This document shows, in pieces, positions 17,080 to 24,075 of a DNA stretch of 28,908 nt. This stretch comes from CTSOIL-112 sp049291875. GTDB taxonomy: Bacteria; Pseudomonadota; Gammaproteobacteria; Burkholderiales; Burkholderiaceae. The stretch covers positions 1 to 28,908 of the forward strand of contig JBATQE010000050.1 of assembly GCA_049291875.1 (NCBI GenBank), written 5' to 3'. The first letter of the stretch is position 1. Every line of letters starts with the position of its first letter. The notes beneath the pieces are model-generated. The model ran no database searches. It saw only the letters and a list, made by a program, of their open reading frames with translations, and was not told where the DNA came from. The position numbers and the translations under genes are program-made.

Positions 17080-17101
17080 TAAGTATTACTCTGAATACTT
17101 A
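17080..17101. repeat. 8-bp inverted repeat between purL and the C-protein gene
   Basis: TAAGTATT, 6 bases, AATACTTA. It lies between the divergent purL and controller genes, upstream of the C-box. The motif TAAGTAT recurs at 17172-17178 and inside the controller gene. It may be an operator, the scar of insertion, or chance in AT-rich DNA. Confidence 0.4.
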
Positions 17102-17140
17102 GCAACAACACTCTGTAAATATCAGAAAAAAACAAAATGT

Positions 17141-17166
17141 GACCAATAGTCCGTAGACTTATAAAC
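17141..17166 (+). promoter_or_regulatory. C-box operator pair of the restriction-modification controller
   Basis: GAC-caat-AGTC (17141-17151), then CGTA, then GACT-tat-AAAC (17156-17166). The arrangement closely resembles the tandem operator of controller proteins such as C.Esp1396I and C.AhdI: GAC-N4-AGTC, CGT spacer, and a second weaker site over the -35. The first site should be the high-affinity one. Confidence 0.75.
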
Positions 17167-17181
17167 AACAATAAGTATCAT
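17154..17181 (+). promoter_or_regulatory. Promoter of the C and R genes, leaderless type
   Basis: TAGACT (17154-17159), 16 bases, TATCAT (17176-17181). The ATG lies 6 bases after the -10, where transcription would start. No Shine-Dalgarno sequence is present, consistent with the leaderless mRNAs known for several controller genes. The -35 lies within the second C-box. Confidence 0.6.
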
Positions 17182-17187
17182 TCTCTC

Positions 17188-17445
17188 ATGAAAAAGAACT
17201 CTGATGACATACTAAGTATTTTTGGGAACTCGTTACGAGAAATACGAAAGACGCGTGGACTTTCACAAGAAGATCTTGCTTTTCGATGCGGTCTCGATAG
17301 AACTTATATCTCTGGCTTAGAACGTGGTAAGCGCAATCCAACCTTGAAAATATTATGGATCATCGCTAATCACTTGAATATTAGTATAGATGAACTACTA
17401 CCTCCTATGACTGAAGCGAACACTCTAAATGCAAAAGATCATTAA
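17188..17445 (+). CDS. Controller (C) protein of the restriction-modification system, XRE-type HTH
   Basis: The 85-residue all-helical protein has the XRE/Cro helix-turn-helix LREIRKTRGLSQEDLAFRCGLDRTYISGLERGKRNPTLKIL (about 16-56), the form typical of restriction-modification controller proteins. These dimers bind the C-box just upstream. At low levels they activate their own gene and the endonuclease gene, and at high levels they repress, which delays restriction until the host DNA is methylated. The gene overlaps the endonuclease gene by 17 bases. AT-rich codons (ATA, AGA, TTA) set it apart from purL. It could be another XRE repressor, but the C-box and neighbours argue for this role. Confidence 0.88.
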   Translation: MKKNSDDILSIFGNSLREIRKTRGLSQEDLAFRCGLDRTYISGLERGKRNPTLKILWIIANHLNISIDELLPPMTEANTLNAKDH

Positions 17446-18325
17446 AAAAGACATTCGATATCACTTAAAGGCTTCAGAAAAATACATTGATGTTGTATTT
17501 CAATATGACAATACTCCAGAATATGATACATCCGTGCCAATAGAATATCGGAGAACCGGCACGCAAATAGAGGATCAAAATATTGATACGTATTTATCTC
17601 AAGTTTACGAAAATGTCAATCCATCGGGCTGGAAGCCATGGCTAAAGGAGCAGGAAGCATTTTGGAACACAAAGCCAAGAGCGGGGAAAACTAAAGCATT
17701 CTTTGACACCTTAACCAAAAACTTCACTTGGTGCTGTGTATCATGTACTTTGCCGCAGAACCCAAATTGGGCACGAAGAATTCAAGATATTAAGGAATTT
17801 GGCTATACCTTAGCAACAAATACCAATAGATTCTGTAAAGTATGCCAACAAAATACTACTCAAATTATTATCTTACCTATCAAACGTGGTGGTATTACTG
17901 GATATGAAACTTGGACACCAAAACTGCGAATGCGTATAGTTCGGCTATTAGATTCTATTGATGCTTTTGAGGCAAAAAAAACACGATCAGAAGGACTGTT
18001 GCCTGACCATAAATTTCCCGAAATCCGATGGGACTCTGACACTAAGCGAGAATGTTTGGAGGCTCTAAGCGACCTTGACATCCTAAATGATTTTCAACTA
18101 CTCACAAATCAACGTAATCAACAAAAGAGAGAAGTGTGTCGCAAATGTTTCCAAACTGGCAAACGAGGTATCATCTACGGTATTTCTTTCTTTTATAAGG
18201 GAACGGAGCATTGGGATCAATCAATTCCAAAATCAGGTAAAATGGCCGAGAAAGGATGTGATGGTTGTGGATGGTACGACATCAACACTTGGAGAAGTGA
18301 ACTAAATAAACGCCTTAATGAGTGA
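17429..18325 (+). CDS. Predicted type II restriction endonuclease, zinc-ribbon HNH-like
   Basis: The 298-residue protein lies directly behind the controller gene, where the endonuclease normally sits. Two zinc-ribbon pairs are visible: C103/C106 with C136/C139, and C237/C240 with C277/C280. Between and around them is an HNH-like (beta-beta-alpha-metal) motif: LLPDHKFPE (D193-H194), then NDFQLLTNQRNQQKREVC with N220/D221, N230 and K233. The last His of HNH is replaced by Asn, as in some other active HNH nucleases. It should cut DNA at the site protected by the methyltransferase. That site is unknown. No clear ribosome binding site is seen, so translation is probably coupled to the C gene. The family is not recognised by name. 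Confidence 0.75.
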   Translation: MQKIIKKDIRYHLKASEKYIDVVFQYDNTPEYDTSVPIEYRRTGTQIEDQNIDTYLSQVYENVNPSGWKPWLKEQEAFWNTKPRAGKTKAFFDTLTKNFTWCCVSCTLPQNPNWARRIQDIKEFGYTLATNTNRFCKVCQQNTTQIIILPIKRGGITGYETWTPKLRMRIVRLLDSIDAFEAKKTRSEGLLPDHKFPEIRWDSDTKRECLEALSDLDILNDFQLLTNQRNQQKREVCRKCFQTGKRGIIYGISFFYKGTEHWDQSIPKSGKMAEKGCDGCGWYDINTWRSELNKRLNE

Positions 18326-18338
18326 TTTAAAATCACTC
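18320..18338. repeat. Palindrome covering both stop codons of the convergent R and M genes
   Basis: GAGTGATTT, one base, AAATCACTC. It contains the endonuclease TGA (18323-18325) and the methyltransferase TGA (18335-18333), only 7 bases apart. It may act as a weak bidirectional terminator or RNA 3'-end stabiliser, though no T-run follows. Confidence 0.6.
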
Positions 18339-19700
18339 GAATAATGAATAAAATCGATCATCTTTAATCTTTACACTAAATCGTCCACGATTTTGTTTTC
18401 GAGATATTTTCTCAATTTTTTCTTCTGACCACTTAGATGCAACTCCTTTAAGTACCTCTTCAAGACGTGGATTTATTGATAAACCTCTTTCTTCTTTTCT
18501 TCTCAGAATCCCTTGACAGCCAGCGGGTGTGATATAAAAATTTTCTGCGGTATCAGGATCAATGATATCAAAAAGATTGCCAAATATGACTTCTGATGGT
18601 TGCTCAGAACAATTTAAGGTTTCTCCATTACTTAGTAATGGCGGCGCTTTTGAAAAATCAAAAATTGTACAGTCTTCGGAAATACAGATTTGACTAGTCG
18701 ATGACGAAAAATTCATTTCGTCCAACCTTAGTAATCTATTACAATTTCCTGCAATTCGAGCACCTATCCATTTAATCACGGGTACAGCCCAAGAATTTCC
18801 AACACTTTGATACCTTGAAGTCGGATTAGATTTTGGAATATTAGTATAGTTATCAGGAAAACCCATTAAACGTTCACATTCGAGCGGAGTAAATCGCCGC
18901 AAGCGCCCATTCTGAACTACAAATAGTGAGCCATTATAAGCCGCAGCATTTCCATTCCACTTTGTCCCATAAGCAGAATAAAGACAGTCTGTATAGGAAC
19001 GAAAAATTTCAATATCGTGACCTTGCTTTCTAAACGATAAGGGCATTGTATTATTAGAGACACTTTCGGACCTTACCCAACTATCAAAAAGAACTTGTTC
19101 TGGAAAAAAATCTTTCCCTCCTGCAAGTACATATAATCTTCTACGTTGTTGTGGTAATCCAAAATATTTCGCATCTAAAATTCGCCAAGCAATATTTCTC
19201 TTGGGACCATAAATCACACCAGCCTGAGGCCATCGAGATACGATTATTTCTGTATCATAACCTGCAAGTGACGATAGAAAACAACCAAAAGCATTGGTTT
19301 TGTCCCTAAGAACACCTTCGACATTTTCCCAAAAAACAATAGTCGGAGAAGCCCCAATCTTGCTTCGAATGCGATCATTTTCTTCAACAATATCAACAAA
19401 TTTTAAAGTTAAGTTACCTCGATGGTCATCAAGCCCCTTCTTCCAACCCGCCAAGGAAAAGGCTTGACAAGGTGTACCGCCACAAATAAGGTCTGGCGCA
19501 CAAATCTCTTTATTCTGTAGTTGATATGGAATATTACACATATCGCCAAGATTTGGTATGTGAGGATACTTCAAGCCCAATAATCTGGAAGGGAAAAGTG
19601 CTGTCTCAGAAAACCATTTAAACTCGAAACCAGCGTTAGACCATGCCACAGAGGCCGCCTCAATGCCAGAACAGACACTACCAACAGAAATATTATTCAT
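18333..19700 (-). CDS. DNA (cytosine-5) methyltransferase with C-terminal extension
   Basis: The 455-residue enzyme transfers a methyl group from S-adenosylmethionine to C5 of cytosine. Motifs appear in the usual order: I (VGSVCSGIEAAS, 6-17), IV with the catalytic C78 (GGTPCQAFSLAG), VI (ENVEGVL, from 125), VIII (QQRRRLYVLAG, from 184), IX (RRFTPLECERLMGFPDNY, from 268) and X (GNSWAVPV, 301-308). The target-recognition region between VIII and IX is short, about 70 residues. After motif X there are about 130 further residues, including FYITPAGCQGILRRKEERG (389-407). That motif recalls the tail of phage-encoded cytosine methyltransferases. The gene is convergent with C-R. Its AT-rich composition matches theirs. 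Confidence 0.93.
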   Translation of the reverse strand: MNNISVGSVCSGIEAASVAWSNAGFEFKWFSETALFPSRLLGLKYPHIPNLGDMCNIPYQLQNKEICAPDLICGGTPCQAFSLAGWKKGLDDHRGNLTLKFVDIVEENDRIRSKIGASPTIVFWENVEGVLRDKTNAFGCFLSSLAGYDTEIIVSRWPQAGVIYGPKRNIAWRILDAKYFGLPQQRRRLYVLAGGKDFFPEQVLFDSWVRSESVSNNTMPLSFRKQGHDIEIFRSYTDCLYSAYGTKWNGNAAAYNGSLFVVQNGRLRRFTPLECERLMGFPDNYTNIPKSNPTSRYQSVGNSWAVPVIKWIGARIAGNCNRLLRLDEMNFSSSTSQICISEDCTIFDFSKAPPLLSNGETLNCSEQPSEVIFGNLFDIIDPDTAENFYITPAGCQGILRRKEERGLSINPRLEEVLKGVASKWSEEKIEKISRKQNRGRFSVKIKDDRFYSLFE

Positions 19701-19862
19701 AGTTATTTAAAATAAATCAATTATTTAATTTTGTTATATTAGAAGAATAAATTTAGCACTATTTCGCGCCATGAGAACTTACCGTACAGACTAACATAAA
19801 AGATTCCTAATATGATTGACTCAAAACTCATATTTTGCCAAGTCATAATCCTATAAATATTT

Positions 19863-22703
19863 CTAATGTGCCGCTTCCCAATTATACCCCACACCCACTT
19901 CTGCCAGCAACGGCACAGACAATTGAGCAACCTGCGCCATACATTCGGGAATCAGTTGTGTCATGAGTTCTATCTCGGCATCCGGCACTTCGAGCACGAG
20001 TTCGTCATGCACCTGCATGATGAGTTTGGACTGTAGTCCGCGTGCATTGATCTCGTCTTGCACCCGCACCATCGCGAGTTTAATCAGGTCGGCGGAGGTG
20101 CCTTGCATCGGTGCATTGATCGCGGCACGTTCGGCGCCTTGGCGTTTGCCTGCGTTGCGGTTGTGAATATCGGGTAAATACAGCCGGCGGCCAAAGTGCG
20201 TTTGTACATAGCCGTGTTCGCGCGCGAATTTTTTGGTGGTTTCCATAAATTGCAACACGGATGGATACTGAATGAAGTATTGATCCATATACTGCTGGGC
20301 GGCGGTACGCGAAATGCCGAGGTTGTTGGCCAAGCCAAATGCGCTCATGCCGTAAATCAGGCCGAAGTTGATGACTTTGGCCATGCGCCGTTGGTCGAAC
20401 GAGACGTCTTTGAGCGCAACACCGAAAATCTGCGCGGCGGTACGCGCGTGTACGTCATCGCCTTTTTGGAACGCATCAAGCAATCCGGGGTCTTGCGATA
20501 AATGCGCGAGGATGCGCAGTTCGATCTGCGAGTAGTCCGCTGACATCATGACACTGCCCGCTGGCGCGATGAAGGCGGTGCGAATTTTGCGCCCGAGTTC
20601 GGTACGCACGGGGATATTTTGCAGATTGGGTTCGTTCGAGGACAGTCGCCCCGTGACCGCGACGGCCTGCGCGTAGTTGGTATGCACGCGCCCCGTACTC
20701 GGCTCGATCATGCTGGGCAGGGTGTCGGTGTAGGTGGATTTGAGTTTGGATAGGCCACGGTATTCGAGCATGGCTTTGGGTAGTGGGTAATCCTCGGCAA
20801 GTTTTTGCAGGACTTCCTCATCCGTACTCGGCGCGCCTTTGCTGGTTTTTTTGACCACGGGCATACCGAGTTTTTCAAAGAATATTTCGCCGATTTGTTT
20901 GGGACTATTGAGGTTGAACGGCTGTCCGGCGAGTTCGTGCGCGGTGTCTTCCAATTGCAATAGGGCTTGCCCCAAATGATGTGACTGGCGGTGCAGTTCG
21001 TCAATATCGAGCAGAACGCCGTTGCGCTCCATGCGGTACAGCACTTGCGCAGTCGGTAATTCGATGGTTTCGTACACGGTTTTCAACCCCGCATCCGCCG
21101 CAATCTGCGGGTACATAATCGCGTGCAGCGCAATGCACAGCGCCGCATCCTCAACCGCGTAGGTCGCGGCCTTTTCGATGTCCACTTGCGCAAACGGAAT
21201 CTGGCTCGCGCCTTTGCCACACATGTCTTCATACGACAGGCTGGAGACGTGCATATAGCGCGCGGCAATCGCATCCAGACGGTGCTGCGCCGTGGAGTCG
21301 AGCACATAGGATTCGAGCAAGGTATCATGCACCACGCCCTTGAGCGCAATGCCGTGATTGGCAAACACATGACGATCGTATTTCAAATGTTGGCCGATTT
21401 TGTGCTGATCGGGGTTTTCCAGCCACGGCTTGAGTTTCGCCAAAACGGTATCCAAATCCAACTGCACCACCGATTGCATGCCCTCATGCGCCACCGGCAC
21501 GTACCAACCTGCATCGCCCGTGACCGCAAATGACAGGCCGACCAAGCGCGCTTTGAATGAATTGAGCGAAGTGGTTTCGGTATCGAGCGCGACCAAATCG
21601 GCTTGAGTGATCTGCGTCAGCAATTCATCGAGCAGCTCGGGCGTATTCACTATCGTGACCTGAGCGTGAAACGGCGCCAATTCAGCAGGTTCGATCGGCT
21701 CGTTGGGTTTTGTTGGCGATGTCTGCGTCGCTTTGCCGGATAGTGCAGATGGTGCGGATGGCTCGGCGAATAAATCATCGTGGTGCGTGTTATTTTTGAC
21801 CTCATTCGATACAGGCGCATCCTCCAGCTCTTTCAACCACGTTCTGAATCCCGAGCGCGTGTAGATCGCTTTGAGCGCGGCGGTGTCCGCGCCGTTGTAG
21901 CGCACGTTTTGCCAATCGGGCAAGGACGGCGATAAATCCAAATCGCGCACCACAGTCACAAGGCGTTTGGCCTGCGGAATCCAGTCCAGCGCCGCGCGCA
22001 GATTTTCGCCGACTTTGCCTTTGACGGTATCCGCTTGCGCCATGATGTTGTCCAAAGTGCCGTATTCGGTGAGCCATTTCACCGCAGTTTTCGGGCCGAC
22101 TTTGTCCACGCCGGGGACGTTGTCCACCGAGTCACCCACCAATGTCAGGTAATCAATCATGCGCTCCGGCGGCACGCCGAATTTCGCCGTCACGCCCGCC
22201 TCATCCAGCGCATCGCCACTCATGGTATTGAACCACAGCACTTCGGCGTTGACCAACTGGGTCAAATCCTTGTCCCCCGTCGCCATCACCGTGCGCCAAC
22301 CCGCCTGCTGCGCGCGTTCGGCCAATGTGCCGATCACATCGTCGGCCTCCACACCCTCCTGAATCACCACCGGCCAGCCCAGCGCATGCACCGCCTGCTC
22401 GATCGGCTCAATTTGCGCCACCAAGTCATCGGGCATTTTCGCACGATTCGCTTTGTATTCAGGGTACCAATCGTCGCGGAAGGTTTTGCCTTTCGCATCA
22501 AAGACGCATACGGCGTGCTCGGTCGGCACGATGTGGCGCAGACGTTTGAGCATCGCAATCATGCCATACAGCGCGCCGGTCGGCTCGCCCGTCGGGCTGC
22601 GCAAATCGGGCAGGCCGTGATAAGCGCGGTATAAAAAGCTCGAACCATCCACCACCAGCAAGGTGTTTTGCGGATGGTCTAAAAATCGATTTAAGGTACT
22701 CAT
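19863..22703 (-). CDS. polA: DNA polymerase I
   Basis: PolA fills gaps in repair and removes RNA primers at lagging-strand joins. The 946-residue product has all three parts. The 5'-3' exonuclease spans about 1-290 (LLVVDGSSFLYRAYHG, VEADDVIGTLA, SVDNVPGVDKVGPKTA). The 3'-5' exonuclease has intact D374/E376 (VALDTETTS), so proofreading should be active. The polymerase has DYSQIELR (D723), RMAKVINFGLIYGMS and QVHDELVLEV (H899, D900). A low-complexity linker (about 296-345) joins the exonuclease domains. The gene is divergent from the mutarotase gene, and the restriction-modification island abuts its 3' end. Confidence 0.99.
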   Translation of the reverse strand: MSTLNRFLDHPQNTLLVVDGSSFLYRAYHGLPDLRSPTGEPTGALYGMIAMLKRLRHIVPTEHAVCVFDAKGKTFRDDWYPEYKANRAKMPDDLVAQIEPIEQAVHALGWPVVIQEGVEADDVIGTLAERAQQAGWRTVMATGDKDLTQLVNAEVLWFNTMSGDALDEAGVTAKFGVPPERMIDYLTLVGDSVDNVPGVDKVGPKTAVKWLTEYGTLDNIMAQADTVKGKVGENLRAALDWIPQAKRLVTVVRDLDLSPSLPDWQNVRYNGADTAALKAIYTRSGFRTWLKELEDAPVSNEVKNNTHHDDLFAEPSAPSALSGKATQTSPTKPNEPIEPAELAPFHAQVTIVNTPELLDELLTQITQADLVALDTETTSLNSFKARLVGLSFAVTGDAGWYVPVAHEGMQSVVQLDLDTVLAKLKPWLENPDQHKIGQHLKYDRHVFANHGIALKGVVHDTLLESYVLDSTAQHRLDAIAARYMHVSSLSYEDMCGKGASQIPFAQVDIEKAATYAVEDAALCIALHAIMYPQIAADAGLKTVYETIELPTAQVLYRMERNGVLLDIDELHRQSHHLGQALLQLEDTAHELAGQPFNLNSPKQIGEIFFEKLGMPVVKKTSKGAPSTDEEVLQKLAEDYPLPKAMLEYRGLSKLKSTYTDTLPSMIEPSTGRVHTNYAQAVAVTGRLSSNEPNLQNIPVRTELGRKIRTAFIAPAGSVMMSADYSQIELRILAHLSQDPGLLDAFQKGDDVHARTAAQIFGVALKDVSFDQRRMAKVINFGLIYGMSAFGLANNLGISRTAAQQYMDQYFIQYPSVLQFMETTKKFAREHGYVQTHFGRRLYLPDIHNRNAGKRQGAERAAINAPMQGTSADLIKLAMVRVQDEINARGLQSKLIMQVHDELVLEVPDAEIELMTQLIPECMAQVAQLSVPLLAEVGVGYNWEAAH

Positions 22704-22782
22704 AGTAAAGATGCTCGTTTCAGGCTATAAAAAGGATACCCGAATCATACCGTAATCGCGTCAGGCAGAATATGCTTTGCGC

Positions 22783-22788
22783 TATAAT
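22783..22788 (+). promoter_or_regulatory. -10 box of the mutarotase gene
   Basis: A perfect TATAAT 25 bases before the ATG at 22814. No strong -35 is seen. Its position rules out the upstream in-frame ATG at 22772 as the start. Confidence 0.5.
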
Positions 22789-22813
22789 CGGCTCATCGCA
22801 CACGGAGACCACC

Positions 22814-23746
22814 ATGCCCACACCCACCATCGCCGAATTGAACCAAACTTTTGCCATCGAACAAAGCCACACCCAATTGCACATCGAAAACGGCTCCGGC
22901 GAGCTGCCGATCATCCACCTGCACAATGCGCATGCAACTGCGAAAATCAGCCTGTACGGCGGACAAATATTGTCCTACCGCCCACACGATGCGCCCCATG
23001 AACTGATGTTTCTCAGCGAAAAAGCCCTTTATCAAAAAGGCAAAGCCATCCGCGGCGGTGCGCCGCTGTGCTGGCCGTGGTTCAGCGCCGATCCCGAAAA
23101 CCAAGGTCGTCCTGCACACGGATTCGCACGCACCCGCCTGTGGCAACTGCTTTCAACACAATCACTGAGCGATGGCGCAACGCGCGTGGTACTCGGATTG
23201 AATGATAGCCCCGACACTTTGACGCTCTGGCCGCATCGGTTCGCGCTCAAATTGGAGATTGTTATCGGTAAAACGCTCAAACTCACTCTCAGCACGCACA
23301 ATCTGAGCGAGCAACCGATGAGCATTTCACAAGCAATTCACAGCTATTTCGCAGTCGGTGACATCGCGCAGACGGAGGTCGTTGGTTTGGAACAACTACG
23401 CTATATCGACAAATCCAAAGCCGGACAAAACACCCTACGCACGCAAGACGGAAGCATTCAAGTTGAGCAAGAAGTCGATCGCATTTACCTCAACAGCCCA
23501 AGCGAAGTTCAGATTCACGATCACGCATGGCAACGGCGCATCCGGATTCGCAGCACCGGCAGCGAATCAACCGTGGTATGGAATCCGTGGATAGAGATTG
23601 CCGCGCAGATGGCCGATTTAAATAACGATGATTACCAACGCTTTATTTGTGTCGAAACCACCAATGTCGCCGACAATACCATCAAAATCGCCGCACAGGC
23701 TCAGCACCGCATGGAAGTCGAATACACGATTGAACCACTGCCATAA
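22814..23746 (+). CDS. yeaD: D-hexose-6-phosphate mutarotase (YeaD-like aldose 1-epimerase family)
   Basis: This enzyme family interconverts the alpha and beta anomers of glucose-6-phosphate and related sugar phosphates in the cytoplasm. The 310-residue product has the family pattern: KISLYGGQILSYRP near the start, KAIRGGAPLCWPWF, then RPAHGFARTRLW with the likely catalytic His, ISQAIHSYFAVGD, and ICVETTNVADN with the catalytic Glu. ATG 22814 is chosen because GGAG (22804-22807) lies 6 bases upstream and a perfect -10 lies inside the alternative longer form. The gene is divergent from polA and ends at its own terminator. Confidence 0.9.
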   Translation: MPTPTIAELNQTFAIEQSHTQLHIENGSGELPIIHLHNAHATAKISLYGGQILSYRPHDAPHELMFLSEKALYQKGKAIRGGAPLCWPWFSADPENQGRPAHGFARTRLWQLLSTQSLSDGATRVVLGLNDSPDTLTLWPHRFALKLEIVIGKTLKLTLSTHNLSEQPMSISQAIHSYFAVGDIAQTEVVGLEQLRYIDKSKAGQNTLRTQDGSIQVEQEVDRIYLNSPSEVQIHDHAWQRRIRIRSTGSESTVVWNPWIEIAAQMADLNNDDYQRFICVETTNVADNTIKIAAQAQHRMEVEYTIEPLP

Positions 23747-23752
23747 AAATAT

Positions 23753-23780
23753 AAAACCACTTTAATTCAAAGTGGTTTTT
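23753..23780 (+). terminator. Intrinsic terminator after the mutarotase gene
   Basis: AAAACCACTTT, loop AATTC, AAAGTGGTTTTT. Confidence 0.92.
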
Positions 23781-23798
23781 ATCATCCCGATTAGACGG

Positions 23799-23820
23799 TG
23801 TCTCATATTTTGTCTCATAT
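23799..23820. repeat. Tandem 10-bp direct repeat downstream of tRNA-Phe
   Basis: TGTCTCATAT occurs twice, 12 bases apart, between the mutarotase terminator and the tRNA terminator. Direct repeats beside a tRNA 3' end can be remnants of integration, but no integrase is present here. Confidence 0.4.
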
Positions 23821-23825
23821 CGCCC

Positions 23826-23856
23826 AAATAAAAACGGCTCACATCGCTGTGAGCCG
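23826..23856 (-). terminator. Intrinsic terminator of tRNA-Phe
   Basis: On the minus strand, CGGCTCACA, loop GCGA, TGTGAGCCG, then TTTTTATTT. It begins 9 bases after the CCA end of the tRNA. Confidence 0.92.
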
Positions 23857-23865
23857 CATTAATTC

Positions 23866-23941
<76 letters not shown>

Positions 23942-24075
23942 AATCTTCAATTTCCCTTGCGAAAAATCAAGAATTGAAATTATACAAGGCGTTTTGAATT
24001 TGGTCAATCATTCCGTTGAAATTTTTTATCAAAGAATGATTGACCATACAGCAACACCTTTGTGCTTAATCGCCC

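Noticed and set aside
19739..19840. Short minus-strand frame between polA and the methyltransferase, with a hydrophobic peptide (MTWQNMSFESIILG...)
   Set aside because: No ribosome binding site and no recognisable family. AT-rich DNA gives such peptides by chance.
22772..22813. Longer N-terminus for the mutarotase
   Set aside because: The added codons contain the -10 box, and the later ATG has the better ribosome binding site.
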